56,560 nucleotides of DNA from Perkinsus chesapeaki (Eukaryota > Perkinsozoa > Perkinsida > Perkinsidae): the NCBI GenBank assembly GCA_013115145.1, contig JAAPAO010000186.1, forward strand, positions 1 through 56,560, in the 5' to 3' direction. The notes beneath the pieces were generated by a model, which saw only the letters and a list, made by a program, of their open reading frames with translations, was not told the origin of the DNA and made no database searches. Both the position numbers and the translations under genes were made by a program. Position 1 is the stretch's first letter, and every line of letters starts with the position of its first letter. Below are positions 32,250 to 43,596 of this stretch, piece by piece.

Positions 32250-33944
32250 TTAAAGGTCTTCGATGGAAAGCTCGGAGGAGGAAGAAGTAACCGTAACGGC
32301 ACAATTAAATGCCTCTGTAGTCTCCAGATTGTCAGACAATTCGCGGTGAGGTCGGAAGTCGGGCAGGTTCTCAATGGAAATCTCAGATTCTGAAGGGGGA
32401 GAAATATCACTCTGCATATTGGAGTGACCGTTGTCGTCGTCGCCGAGTTCCTCGGAATTTTGTATATCCACTTCGGTAGCAGTCAAGGAATCTGCATCTT
32501 CCGAGTATTGTGAGTTGTTGTCAGCTGCAAGATCAGGAAGGTCCTCAATTTCAAGGTCACCAACGGGCATACTTCCAGGAAGATCCCCGACTTCAATATC
32601 ATTGTCTTCCCTCGCAGAAAGTGCCACGGTAGTAGCGATTGAACCTCCGTCGTTGCTGTAACCATCAGAGTCATAATTGCTCGGCCGGGCTTCAACATTG
32701 GGACCTACCGAAATAAGCGTAACGATCAAACGATGGGTAAGATGCTTACCTGATGAAATGTTGTGGGCCGCAACATCAGTTCCATATCTTCTGAGAGTAG
32801 GTTGTCTTCTTCTTGTTTGTCTTCCTCGTCGTACGCGTCTGAGGGGCGCCGGAAAGTACCTGAAAGCTCTGTTGCTCAAGAAAGAACATTTTAGGATCAC
32901 GAAACTGCTGCGTGAGAGATTTCGCAGCAGGTAGTAGTACGTTTCTTACGGAGTTTGCGAGCCACACTGCAGCTCGGCTGCATAGCAGTGACCGCAGCGC
33001 CCCCAATCTCTGTAAGTTTTACAGGTGCACCGGACATCACGGGGTTGATTGACAACGGGGATTGGCTCATCCTCATAGGGATTCAATGTCACGAGATGGT
33101 AGCGGTAAAGGTGTCCAACGATGTCTTCGAGGGACGAGTCTCGAACACCTGATATATATGCTGAAATAGCGATACTATATCGCCTAAATGTTCACTGCGT
33201 GGAATGATCACGAAGGAAATCGCTTCAAGCGATGCAATACGGAGGAATAAACACTCTCACTATAACTTGCCTTCACCAAACTGTGACAATAACACAGCTC
33301 TTAAGAACGCCTCCATTCCAGAATCTCTATCATCTCCAACTCCTTCGTCCCTGCTAAACCGATGATTGCGACAAAGGAAAAAACGCCCTTCTCTATGACC
33401 CGTCAGTTGTTGCACCCTGGTCGTTACCTGTAGCCAGTTAACGTGAAACACGATACTACAAGTCTTATACCTCAACCAGACCCGCGGTGCTGTGCAAATT
33501 CGTTCCCTTGTGACGCATGGAAGGATGGTATTCGAGAGGGTTTATAATATCGGGTCGACACACGAAATTACCAACGTTTGTCGATTTCACGGTTGACATG
33601 ACCTAGTCCCCAAAACGTGACTGTGTACGAATTTATCATTTATCATACCTGTTGAATCTGGTTCACGAACAGTTGAATGTTGAAGCGCGTTCGGTTCAGG
33701 TTCTGGACAATATTATTGTGGAAAGTTTCGACGATATTAGTAAGAACCTGAGCTATAGAACTACAAGATACGGTTATTCTGAGTCAGAATTTCTGACGCA
33801 AATAATCATTTAATAGCCAGTTTACCTGTGTCGAACACAAGTCATTCCTTGACAGTGCAATGTTCGGGAATCCAAAACGAGCAGTATTTAAGGTAGTACG
33901 AAGGTACTGAGCTCCTTGCTCAGAAACTTCTTCAACGGCGGAGC
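32250..33944 (-). CDS. SWIM zinc-finger protein resembling a MULE transposase C-terminus, 5' end unresolved
   Basis: Minus-strand exons 33944-33826, 33747-33649, 33602-33471, 33427-33277, 33148-32950, 32859-32750 and 32704-32250 join in phase to give 420 residues plus a stop; the 5' end is missing. The first part has blocks typical of the region between the DDE core and the zinc finger in MULE-type transposases (LTNIVETFHNNIVQNLN, RHKGTNLHSTAGLVE). A SWIM finger follows: C207, C209, C218 and H220 in VRCTCKTYRDWGRCGHC. Next come a very basic patch (RRVRRGRQTRRR) and an acidic Ser-rich tail with a repeated E-D/N-L-P-D motif. The long intact frame over seven exons argues against a plain pseudogene; domestication is possible. 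No DDE catalytic domain was found upstream. Confidence 0.75.
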
Positions 33945-34090
33945 CTCACATATATAATGTAGGCGCCCTACTAATGGCAAATTAGAGGAGCCTAACATAT
34001 ATAATGTAGGCGCCCTACTAATGGCAAATTAGAGGAGCCTCACATATATAATGTAGGCGCCCTACTAATGGCGAATTAGAGGAGCCTAAC
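33940..34090. repeat. 47-bp tandem repeat at the 3' splice site of the SWIM gene
   Basis: Three near-identical 47-bp units start at 33940, 33987 and 34034, with a fourth partial unit at 34081. On the gene strand every unit carries an ATATATGT(G/T)AG|GCTCC sequence that can serve as a 3' splice site. The acceptor I use for the first visible exon (33944) is the one nearest the exon. Confidence 0.9.
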
Positions 34091-36132
34091 ATGCTGAAAA
34101 GACTAACCCCGGCCCCCTGGTTTCCCAAAGTACCTTTCTAGTACGACGACAACAAATTGTTGTCAACAACCAATGTCGGTATCAATTCTAGCGATGTGAA
34201 GGTGGATAATGCCACTATCATAATGGTCGCCATAATTAGCAATGCTGAAAAAAATGGACTACTTTTTCCCTAGATGCCGTTCATGGCATGAACTTCATTT
34301 GTCAGGACTACGAATAAGACCCGACCCAAAGATGTACTGCTAAACCCAAGAACAACCAAGATATAGACACGTACAAGTGACACGAGCCACTAAACGATAC
34401 GAGTCAATCGATGATTATACTTATCCGACAACTACAGCTGTAACCGTCCTAGCTTCATAGCTTGAAGCACCCCACGTTGCACCACAAAGAGTATCTTTGA
34501 CACAATTGTGCGAACGCTGTCCCGCTTCGCTCCGTCCGACAACATCACACCCTCACACATTGCGCAGTATTACGTGCAAGTTGCAGGAAAAAAAAGATTA
34601 CAATTGGGAAACTATTAAGTGGCCAAGATGCTCCCGCTCCAGCGTCTTGCGCTGTCCAGTGAACGCTTTTAAAGCTTTTACCATTGAACCCCCATAGATC
34701 TCTACGCGTCAGCGTTGCGTGGGGGACCGGTGACGGAGAACCCGGTCACCCGCAGTGGGGGTTTTCGAGTTTTCCGGCATCAAGTAGAGATCGAACCTAC
34801 CACTCTAGCACGTCCCCCTAAGCGGTGATCAAGAAGTGGCTACTACCATCACCCCTCACTCGATGTATGACGCGTTTTTGGTTGTATAATATAAATCATT
34901 ATGGCATTATATGATCATCGAGTACTAACTTCTATCACTCCTTTTTCTCTTTTCCCTTTTGTGCTCATGGCGGGCTGCTACGCGGTAGATAACCCTCCAA
35001 TCACGTCCACTCTACATCGGCCATTGTGTATGCGTGCAGAGTGTTGTTGGACTGCAGGAATAAGTAGGATTTCTCATGATAATCAGGTATACATGTGTTT
35101 TCTCTTCGACCCCTTATCAAGCTCGTCGCTACTAGTAGTAGTAGTAGCCTACTACCAACATGATGTTGCGTAAACTTGAATAGCATTGGAAAAACAAGAT
35201 CCTTTTTTCAATAAGGATCTAAATAAGTACACAGTGTACTGTACACTTGAGGCGGCCTCAGTTCGTTCAACAACGTCAGTCAACGGTCAAATCTCCCTAT
35301 ACAAATTCCAATTAAATAAGAACCCACTTTGGATGTCCAGCGAGATCGATGGCACCTCATGATGAGGTCCTCATCGAGTCAGTGGACGATCCACTCTGAC
35401 TTGAAACTTTACAACAAAAAATCTAAGCGTTTGAATTTAAGATGTAGTGTTGAATACCATCCAGCGAATTGGTCAGCGACCAAACACAAGAAATCGGAGG
35501 GCTTGGTTAAGTGAAGGTTTAGAATATACCCAGGACAATAATCGGAGAATACGAGAATAATCACTCATGCGAGACCTCATTCAAACAAATGTGTGTAAGA
35601 TTATTTTTCACACTAGAAATCAACACCATTCATCTGCTTCGTGGGACGTGAGTCTAGGAGCGCCGCCCCAACGATCAACACGACTATATTTGAGCCGACT
35701 ACTCTTGGTTGAAGCAACTACAAATAGTAATGATTCTTAGTTCATTCTCATTCCTGAATGAGTTCCTGAATCCCAGAATGAGACGAATGAGACTCATTCG
35801 GAATGATACTATAATTATGATGATATCCCTACTGATGGTAGACCAACTTTATAAGAGCAGGAGTTCTCCTGAATGTTACGAGATATTCTAATAGAGCGTT
35901 TCAGGCTCGTGGCCCTCTAAGAGGAGAGGGACACAAAAAATGTGTAGAAGAGGCTCAAGTTGTACCTGAGTATAGGACCGAGTGAGGCGAGTAGGCGAGC
36001 GAAACAGAGGAAAAAAGGCGCATCGAGAAATATATAATCTGCTCAAATAAATAATCATCCTTGGAAGTAACATAGTAACATAGTAAACATATATACGAAT
36101 AAGAACGGGATCAGCAATGATGCCATCATTGC

Positions 36133-36187
36133 TGATTGAATCAGCCTGATTCCCATCATTATGATGGGAATCAGGCTGAATCAATCA
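36133..36187. repeat. Near-perfect palindrome, arms about 27 bp
   Basis: The left arm (TGATTGAATCAGCCTGATTC...) pairs with the right arm with about one mismatch and essentially no loop. Confidence 0.85.
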
Positions 36188-36656
36188 GCGCTGCTGAGCA
36201 ATCTGATACAGAACATATAAGACTGTGCCTCTCGTGGGCACTACAAATTTCACAGTGCGAACTGGGCTCAGTGGGGTCATCAAATCGTTAAGAACGAGCC
36301 TGAACAATAGATGCGTTGTCTAACCTGATTTTCAGCGTCTACAGGACCTTCGGCAACGTGCTGCACGATATGTGCATTCGCAGCTTTGGCACGATACCAA
36401 AACTCCGTCACGGAGTCTCCGTGGGAACGTTCTACAACCGAGAAAGCACAGAAGCTTGAAAATCCTCAGTGTCACCCATACTTTGATGTAAAAATCAGTT
36501 TGAAAAGATGGGATAGTGATATCGCTCAAGTTCAAATATCGTAACCTGCACGTGGCCCGGACGACCTTTTTTGGATAATACCGTATCGGAGTTTCGTCCC
36601 GAAGGTCTCATGCAAAATTTTTGCATGAGTAATATTTTGCATAGTAATTTTTGCTT

Positions 36657-36713
36657 CATTTATTGTATTATATGCGATATCTTTTAAAGATATCGCATAT
36701 AATACAATAAATG
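36657..36713. repeat. Perfect palindrome, 28-bp arms with 1-nt centre
   Basis: 36657-36684 (CATTTATTGTATTATATGCG...) is the exact reverse complement of 36686-36713. It lies about 515 bp downstream of the LTV1 stop codon. Confidence 0.95.
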
Positions 36714-37227
36714 ACTAAGATCCTATAATTCCGGGGAGATTGTAAAGAACCCGTTAAAAAAAGCAATCATTCTTATAATATAATGACAAAGTCCCTGTAT
36801 TAGCAACGGAGTCGCTAATATCAATCGCACTAAGAGTCTGGATATGAAGCGGTGTGTAGCCCAGTTGTGACAATCACTTATGAGGTCCACGACGAACCCT
36901 CCGCAGCAGCCGCGCGGCTCGAACGCCGCGCAGCGGCGCATCGCGAAGCGACTTGTAGGAGGAGAGCCGAGATAGCTTGTGATAGTCAGAGAGGCTTGGA
37001 ATACGAGCAAATGCTTGTGATATGAGAGAGTGCTTGGGATAAGGTTATTATGCACAGTTTGCCGTATTTGTGAAGCAGCCGAGCTATTTCACACAATACA
37101 ACAAGATCAATTATCAATGACCAAATCCACTTCACCGTGGCTTCCACTTTACAACACCGAGCATTACAAATCGAAGAAACGTTAGGAAAGGTGACAGTAG
37201 AAGTTACTAGTAAACATTTGGTCCACT

Positions 37228-40200
37228 TCAAAGCTTCACTCGAGAGACGCCCTCCCGGATGTCTGCCGTGTTCCCCCTCCGCTGGCAGTTCTGATCGACA
37301 CACATTCTGAAAAGCTCACAAAGCTGATCAACTCACCAGCTTCTCATTCTTGAAAGTAGCCTTAATCTCCTTCTTAGCTTTTCGCGCTTCCCGTTGAAGT
37401 TGCTTCACCGCTGCTTTCCGGGCACGGCGCTCTTCTGGAGTCTCGTCTCGCGGACGATACGTAGACACCTGATTATACAAGTTCATATCTGATGACGCCC
37501 GGACTGTTGGTTCTGAAACGGCTAACCATAATTGGCGTTACGAAATTCTGTGAGGCTTTTTTCAAACGAACTTCTACTCGACCACCTGTGCTGGGGCTAT
37601 CAATGTAGCTTTCCAATGAAGTTTGGAAGCATCACACTTGAAATGCAAACAGCTATCAAGCAATTTTCAAGGACTGCTCAAGAATAAAAAACCGCGAACA
37701 TGATATCCTATGCCAAGAGAAGAATCGTTTGCAAGAAAAGTACGCGAAGCAGAAATATCAAAACCGATCCTTCTGGGCTCGACATTAGACGGAACACTAA
37801 CAGGAGTATCACGGCGATATTCTCACCTCAACAAGCTCCTCCTCCTCCTCACACTGAGCGGTTTCCTGATCGCTGTCCTCCTCTCGGACAGCCTCCAACG
37901 TGGGTGCTGGAATCATCGCAGGCTTCCGAATACGTGCTGGACGATTCTGTTAAGAAATCATCTCGGGAGTTCGCAGTTGGACAAGTCTACTATTTTTCCA
38001 GGATGATTGGTGTTATTCGTGAGAGTCGTCAATACCGACTCGCAGTCCCACTCATCACTGGCTCGCCTTTCCTTCACCGGAACTAGCACTGATTTCTCAG
38101 GCATTTCCGGTCTGCCTATAATTTCACGGGTTACCTGAAAACGACTATTTTTACTTGAAAAACCTACCTCTCTGAGAGTGACTAATACGTGGAAAAGGTA
38201 GAATGACTAAACACAGGATTCGTCCCTGCGACCCCCATCTTGCGAGCAAAAAGTGCGCAAATTTTAGATGTGCTGTATTTTTTGTTCGCAGTCACCCCAG
38301 ACGGTAAGCTATACAGTTTTAAGATCCTAGAACATTGGAGAACTCAAATCCGTCGGAAAACATTTAGTGCATTTAATCCCATTCCAGCCCCGTCTCCGGC
38401 CACCTGTGTAAAGTGACTAACGTTCCCGGTCAGCTTCTGACACGAATCTACGGTGCGCTTGCTTTTTTCAGTCCAGAGCGGAAAAGCAATATAATGTTGT
38501 CAGGAATAACCAGTCGAAATTTTAGTGCTAAGTGGTTTCAGGAGAAAGATTCCATGTAGACTGCCATCATCGAACACGAACCATCACGCCAAATATGGTA
38601 TTATATAAATAGAGAGAATGAACATTAGATAGAGGTGGGATTATTATTTCATGCGATATGTTAAGAAATTGAAAAAACAATAAGAGAATGAAGGAGGTTG
38701 AATAATGAATAGAACCAAAGTCCAGGAAACTCCTATGCCATCCGAGGACTCCTAAACATACACAACTTTGAATAGTAAAAGTAGCGAAGATACGAATAAC
38801 GCCACAACGGAAACGGAATCGACTTACCTCGAGAGCCTCCTCTCGATCATCCTTGGTAGTTGTTGTTGTCGGGTCATCGTATTGCTTATACAGAACACTG
38901 TGCTCCTTAGTTTTTATATAACTAAACAACACCACAGTTAGTCCATACACTAAGATTAGACTCGGCTTGGACTCTACCAGAAACGGAGGCGTTACGAGTG
39001 AATTTCATCAGTTCACTATACGCAACTTGACCCCTTCACCAGCGACATTTATAACGGAATAAGAATATGGATACAATCAATTCGATACAATTCAATTCGG
39101 GTGTCGGGTTTCATACTCTATCATCATTATCTAAATATATGATCCTGATATCGATATTGTTCAAACACTCCAAATCTTATCTATATTTTCTCTCCCAGTC
39201 TGCCCTGCCTTCACCACCAGGAACACAGTGGCCAGTATAAAAGTACAGCCGTGGGTTCAGTTGCCCGTAAGAAGGCTCAACCCTATCAGATGTACAGACA
39301 ACATTTCATAATTATTCATACGCCTTATATCTACATTGCTGAAATAGCAACAATGATATCCGAAGAGACAGAAATCTGTCAATGCTTTCCCCCGTCTATT
39401 TCTCACTCGTCTATAATATCCTGACAATCATTAATATTAAGATTCTGCTTATCCCTCTTCAAGAAAGCCATGCTGCTCTGTCCACCAACACTCGTTGCTC
39501 GATCCAACGGCATGTCAAAACGAGAGAAATGATCTTCAAGGTCGCCGATTTCATCTTCGGCGTATCTAAAAACCTTCACAGTGCGCAATGTAAAGATATG
39601 CAAAGATTCACTCTTCATCCAGGAGCCGATCAAACGCGTCATCTTGTGCCGTCGTAGCGCCGCCCTGCAAGCCCATCATCAGGTCGAATCGGTCCTCCTG
39701 ACAAAAGAGCAACTTAACAGGCTCGCCGTTTCCTAATGAGAATGCCTATATGACTCTTGTCACTAGCGATACTCCCCTTTTCTACCTCCGTCTCATTGAC
39801 CCCAGGACCACCCCACAGTAGCCTGGACTCATCAACTCTTCCATCACCACCTATACAGCAAAAACGTATCGAGGACTCAGACGAACAGCAGATGGCGGAA
39901 TGCATTTTCTGGCATAATCTTAGTTTTATCTACACCTTAGGGGCACTTTTTGATCACCAAGGAACACATTCCCGTGGGGCTAGATGGCATCTTAGCTCCG
40001 ATTGGTTCAGTCAGAGCGTGAAAAAAGCCGTTGGCCCCGGAAGAAATACACTGGGATCCAGAATCTAGTGACCGGATATCAGCTAGAACTATACCCTATC
40101 AAAACTTCCGTAGCATCTCCGCATTAGGCACAACTTTTGACCCTCCAGGAGCACATCTCCGTGAGGGTAGATGACTCCCCGAAATGTACGCCAAAGAGAG

Positions 40201-42654
40201 ACAAAGTCGCTGATAACTTTAAAAACAGTAATTCGGGAAAAGTTCGACAACAACTTCTTCACTTTCACTAACATTTCCTCGAGCCAGTATCGCAATCGCT
40301 TTGCCGATTAGTAGTGAGGCGACGTCATTGGAATGATTGTATGGACACCGTAGGAAATATTATTAATACTCTATATCTACTAAACTTATTGCAAAACAAA
40401 CATATATGTAAATACAACATTACTACTCAATTTTAGTCTACTTCCCAACAAACAGGAATTCACTGTATTGTATATTCTAGCTACTTCATCCTCTATATGA
40501 GGTGGTGGCCAGCAGAGGCTTGGATCCATTTAGACAATTGCCTTATGGGCCTGGCCTCTGGCGCTGGTTTTTATTGGGTATGGCTTTGGGAGTCCTTGTG
40601 AGGGCAGTCACACCTCCAAGGCTCTCCTTAGACAGATTCCCCCCCCCACAAAAAACACCCACTTCCACTTTAACCACCCTACTATTACCATGTAAAAGGC
40701 TATCAAAGAATATCTCATCGCTTGATCCATCATCAACACACTCTGCATCATCCATAGCCAAGAATACCGCTCTCTCCTCCGGAGACATTTTCCTGAACGA
40801 TGAGTTAATAATAGTCGATCTCCTCACACAATTCGCTATGAGATGGCACATTACTTACCTAATTTACGACCTTATCGAAACCCCAGATACAGATATGCAG
40901 ATTAGCAAATTAATGCTGTAATATACTTATATATATATTTCAAATTTCGTTCGATAACACTCGATATTGAGTGAGAAATCGAAAAAATACGGAATATTCT
41001 ATTTCATTGCGTCGGGCTGTACTTATAATATTAATATGTAATGGTATATACTTATAATGTTAGTATGTAATGGTATATACTTATAATGTTAGTATGTAAT
41101 GGTATATANNNNNNNNNNNNNNNNNNNNNNNNNNNNNNNNNNNNNNNNNNNNNNNNNNNNNNNNNNNNNNNNNNNNNNNNNNNNNNNNNNNNNNNNNNNN
41201 NNNNNNGGTATATACTTATAATGTTAGTATGTAATGGTATATACTTATAATGTTAGTATGTAATGGTATATACTTATAATATTAATATGTAATGGTATAT
41301 ACTTATAATGTTAGTATGTAGATTGGAAAGGCTCTACACTTTATAATGAAATAATTATATCATTTGTTATTATTATTTCAGAATGTATTAGTTCTCCTTC
41401 CCCGAACTTCCCTGCCACGAGCCTACCCTATTGCTCCACTCTCTGGACCATTCCAATAACCCTTGTATCGATTCCAGTAATTGCTTACAAATTCATCTTA
41501 AAATCACTCATTACCATTCCTTCTATAAAGCTCGGGCCGTGATATAACGCAAGTCCATCCCGTATGACGTGTTGAACTTCACTGTCCCCGCCAGCCCCAA
41601 TTACTTGAGCTCAGCCTTCTGTTCCTTCTCTTGATCACTAGGAGTATCTTCTTCGGCTTCAATCTCGGCGTTGGGGTCAATGAAAAGATTCCTTTCATCA
41701 ATCTTTCGGAGATGCTGATCGTAATCATAACCATCGGGAGGGAAATAACAGTCGCCGTCTGAGATAAAGAATCTTTGCTTGAAGCATGCAATGCAAGATG
41801 ATCCACAGCTCCATTTCGCTGCGAGGAAGGCATATTTCTTCCATTGAAAGGCATTTACAAAAAGGTTTCTATTATAACTACTTTACTACTGGTAAATTGC
41901 TCTAAATGGTATACCGAATTTTCCATGGTAAATATAGGGACCTTAGTAGCATCCGTTTTTGTGCGATGAACCGGAAGAACTTTCATTTCTCCCTCAATTG
42001 CGAGGATATTACTCAGTTTTGCATTACCATACATATAAAATGATATAAATTACTACTAGAAAATAAATCCTAAACTTCTTTGGAATAAAAAGGCTGCACA
42101 CTAATTTCCTGACACACTTTCCTATTACTCAAAAGACTACTACGTTTTCCACTATTCAGTATAGTAATAGAACTACTATACTATATATAATATATATTTA
42201 ATATGTTATATAATAGTAACAATACCAATCCAGTCCCCCCCCAGACCTCATCTCACCTAGTCCGTGGGGGTTGACCACCGCCGCTCCACTGTCGGAGTAA
42301 TCTGAATCCGTATCGCTTTCCAGGATGTCATGTTCGGGAAGTTGCGCTCCCTTTTTTACTGAAAGTGCAAAAATGTATAACAACTGGGAACACTTGGTGA
42401 GATGATAAAATTTATTTGCTGGACTTCAGAATTCTATTTCAACCAGGGGATAAAAATGGCTCCAGGATTCTTCACTAAGTTGCCAACAAAAGATATTTTC
42501 CAGGTCAGATTGCCCTATTACATTGATTCTGCGGTATATATGGCATAAGGACCTTCTCCTGTGTATCATTAACACCATCAAATGCCTTATTGACGAGGGC
42601 GTAGCGGACCGTGTTGCTATTGCGGAATAACCTCTTCTGGCTACCTTTAACCAT
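37228..42654 (-). CDS. LTV1: LTV1 ribosome-biogenesis factor, 12 exons
   Basis: LTV1 is a conserved 40S-subunit assembly factor that binds pre-40S particles and helps their export and maturation. Exons (minus): 42654-42522, 42358-42257, 41758-41605, 40792-40689, 39850-39786, 39697-39612, 39565-39407, 38897-38828, 38134-37991, 37946-37827, 37468-37337 and 37290-37228. They sum to 1,332 nt, an exact 443-residue frame. Family landmarks appear in order: RYALVNKAFDGVND near the N-terminus, DGYDYDQHL, an acidic VDDGSSDEIFFD region, EEYAEDEIGDLED, SDEWDCESVLTTL with NHPGKI, the basic RPRDETPEERRARKAA block, and a GVSRVKL end. Introns run from 44 to 838 nt. Intron 3 contains an assembly gap, a minisatellite and a transposon end. 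The exon 9 donor (ATA|GTAGAC) is the least certain junction. Confidence 0.9.
40940..41019 (-). mobile_element. Solo terminal repeat of transposon family B
   Basis: The reverse complement begins CAGCCCGACGCAATGAAAT and matches the outer left end of the element at 7798-10390 over about 75 bp. It ends at G41019, followed by TA. Homology stops near 40945 in an AT-rich run. No transposase is present. It lies in LTV1 intron 3 and preserves the outer repeat better than the 7798 copy. Confidence 0.85.
41022..41320. repeat. 29-bp AT-rich minisatellite
   Basis: Tandem copies of GGTATATACTTATAATGTTA plus GTATGTAAT, visible on both sides of the gap at 41109-41206. A few copies carry ATATTAATATG instead of ATGTTAGTATG. 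The array starts directly at the end of the transposon remnant. The true copy number is unknown because of the gap. Confidence 0.95.
41109..41206. other. Assembly gap (98 N)
   Basis: A run of 98 undetermined bases inside the minisatellite. Its true length is probably not represented. It lies inside an LTV1 intron, so no coding sequence is lost. Confidence 0.98.
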
Positions 42655-43400
42655 TTATTGATAATACACTGCAAAGTGCCTCCAAACACGAGCATCTAGG
42701 CTCCGAATTCACTACTGGGCTCGAGATGAATCTAGCATACTGTTTTCGACGTTTAAGTAAGTGACGCTTGAAGCCCTTTCACAGAGAAGGTCTTCGGTTC
42801 AGTCCCCGGCCTCGGCATTTCTCCATCATTTTTATCGCCGTTTTGTGCATTTTCCCCTTTAGGCTGAGGTGGCAATAAGTAAGTGGGTAGGGCGTTTGCG
42901 GTCATTCTGAGCTCGAAAGTATCTTTTCTGGGGGTGTCTCTGTATTGTCAATTAAAATGAGAAAAATCGGTATGAAAAATTTTGCCTAAATTTATCTGTT
43001 CAAAAGTCATATCCTTCCATCCTAAAGAACGCTCAAGCTGCCGAGAATCCTGAGGTTTACCAAATCAGCTTCCCAATTTAGTCGAAGCGGAAAACGTATC
43101 GCGAATTTCCGGTCGCTCAGTGAAATTTTTGTTTGTATAGTAAATGTGAATCAAAAGAAAGACGTCTCTTTCGTACTGATCCTTCCATGTGGCAGCTTTA
43201 AGTGTATTATTGGTAAATGTGACCAACAGGGAGACTGAATTGTCCCATCGCAGCTCTGTGGCTCGAACGGTTGGTAATAACACGGTACTCGTTTACTCGA
43301 TAGAGGTTATATAATCAACGCGTATATTTGTTAAAGAATTGATACGCGTAATCCACTGTCCTGGATTGATAGGAGTCTCTATATATATAATTATCCAACG
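42655..43400. other. Divergent intergenic region between LTV1 and PFDN2
   Basis: No gene. It should hold the LTV1 promoter. At about 42770-42825 there is a degenerate tRNA-like 3' half (anticodon-arm-like TTTCACAGAGAAGG, then GGTTCAGTCCCCGGC), without matching acceptor-stem halves. Confidence 0.45.
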
Positions 43401-43466
43401 GCTCTGAAAGATACAAATGAGGTCGGAAAGAGCCCTAGTACTCCATCGGCCGGCGTGTTCGTATGA
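43401..43466 (+). pseudogene. Orphan 3' end of a duplicated prefoldin subunit 2 gene
   Basis: Twenty-one codons and a TGA match the last codons of the intact gene (44621-44686): LKDTNEVGKS... then PSAGVFV and stop, versus LKDTEEVGKS... PSAGVLV. The following 100 bp, including two units of the 25-bp GCGCACTRCGAAGAATCT repeat, also match sequence downstream of the intact gene. The rest of the upstream copy is absent. Confidence 0.85.
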
Positions 43467-43596
43467 TGATTAGTGAACGTAGATAACTGATGGGCAAGGG
43501 GCAAAGCGAATCTTCCGCGTGCGCACTACGAAGAATCTTTGTATTTCGCACTATGAAGAATCTAAGGTTTAGTATCATTAATTCTGCCTCCTCACT

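Larger units (their letters stand above)
34091..37227. other. Gene-poor interval between the SWIM gene and LTV1
   Basis: No confident gene. A plus-strand frame after a TTTTCAG at about 36336 (RLQDLRQRAARYVHSQLW...) could be an exon of an unrecognised gene. Two large palindromes lie at 36133-36187 and 36657-36713. An 8-bp hairpin lies at about 35199-35221. Confidence 0.4.

Noticed and set aside
33940-34090. CRISPR-like array
   Set aside because: The 47-bp units are directly abutting without unique spacers, in a eukaryotic intron; it is an ordinary tandem repeat.
34740-34850. Possible minus-strand tRNA with GGTTCGATC T-loop
   Set aside because: Only the T-arm is convincing; no anticodon arm or acceptor pairing. 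The 7-mer GTTCGAT alone is expected about seven times by chance in this window.
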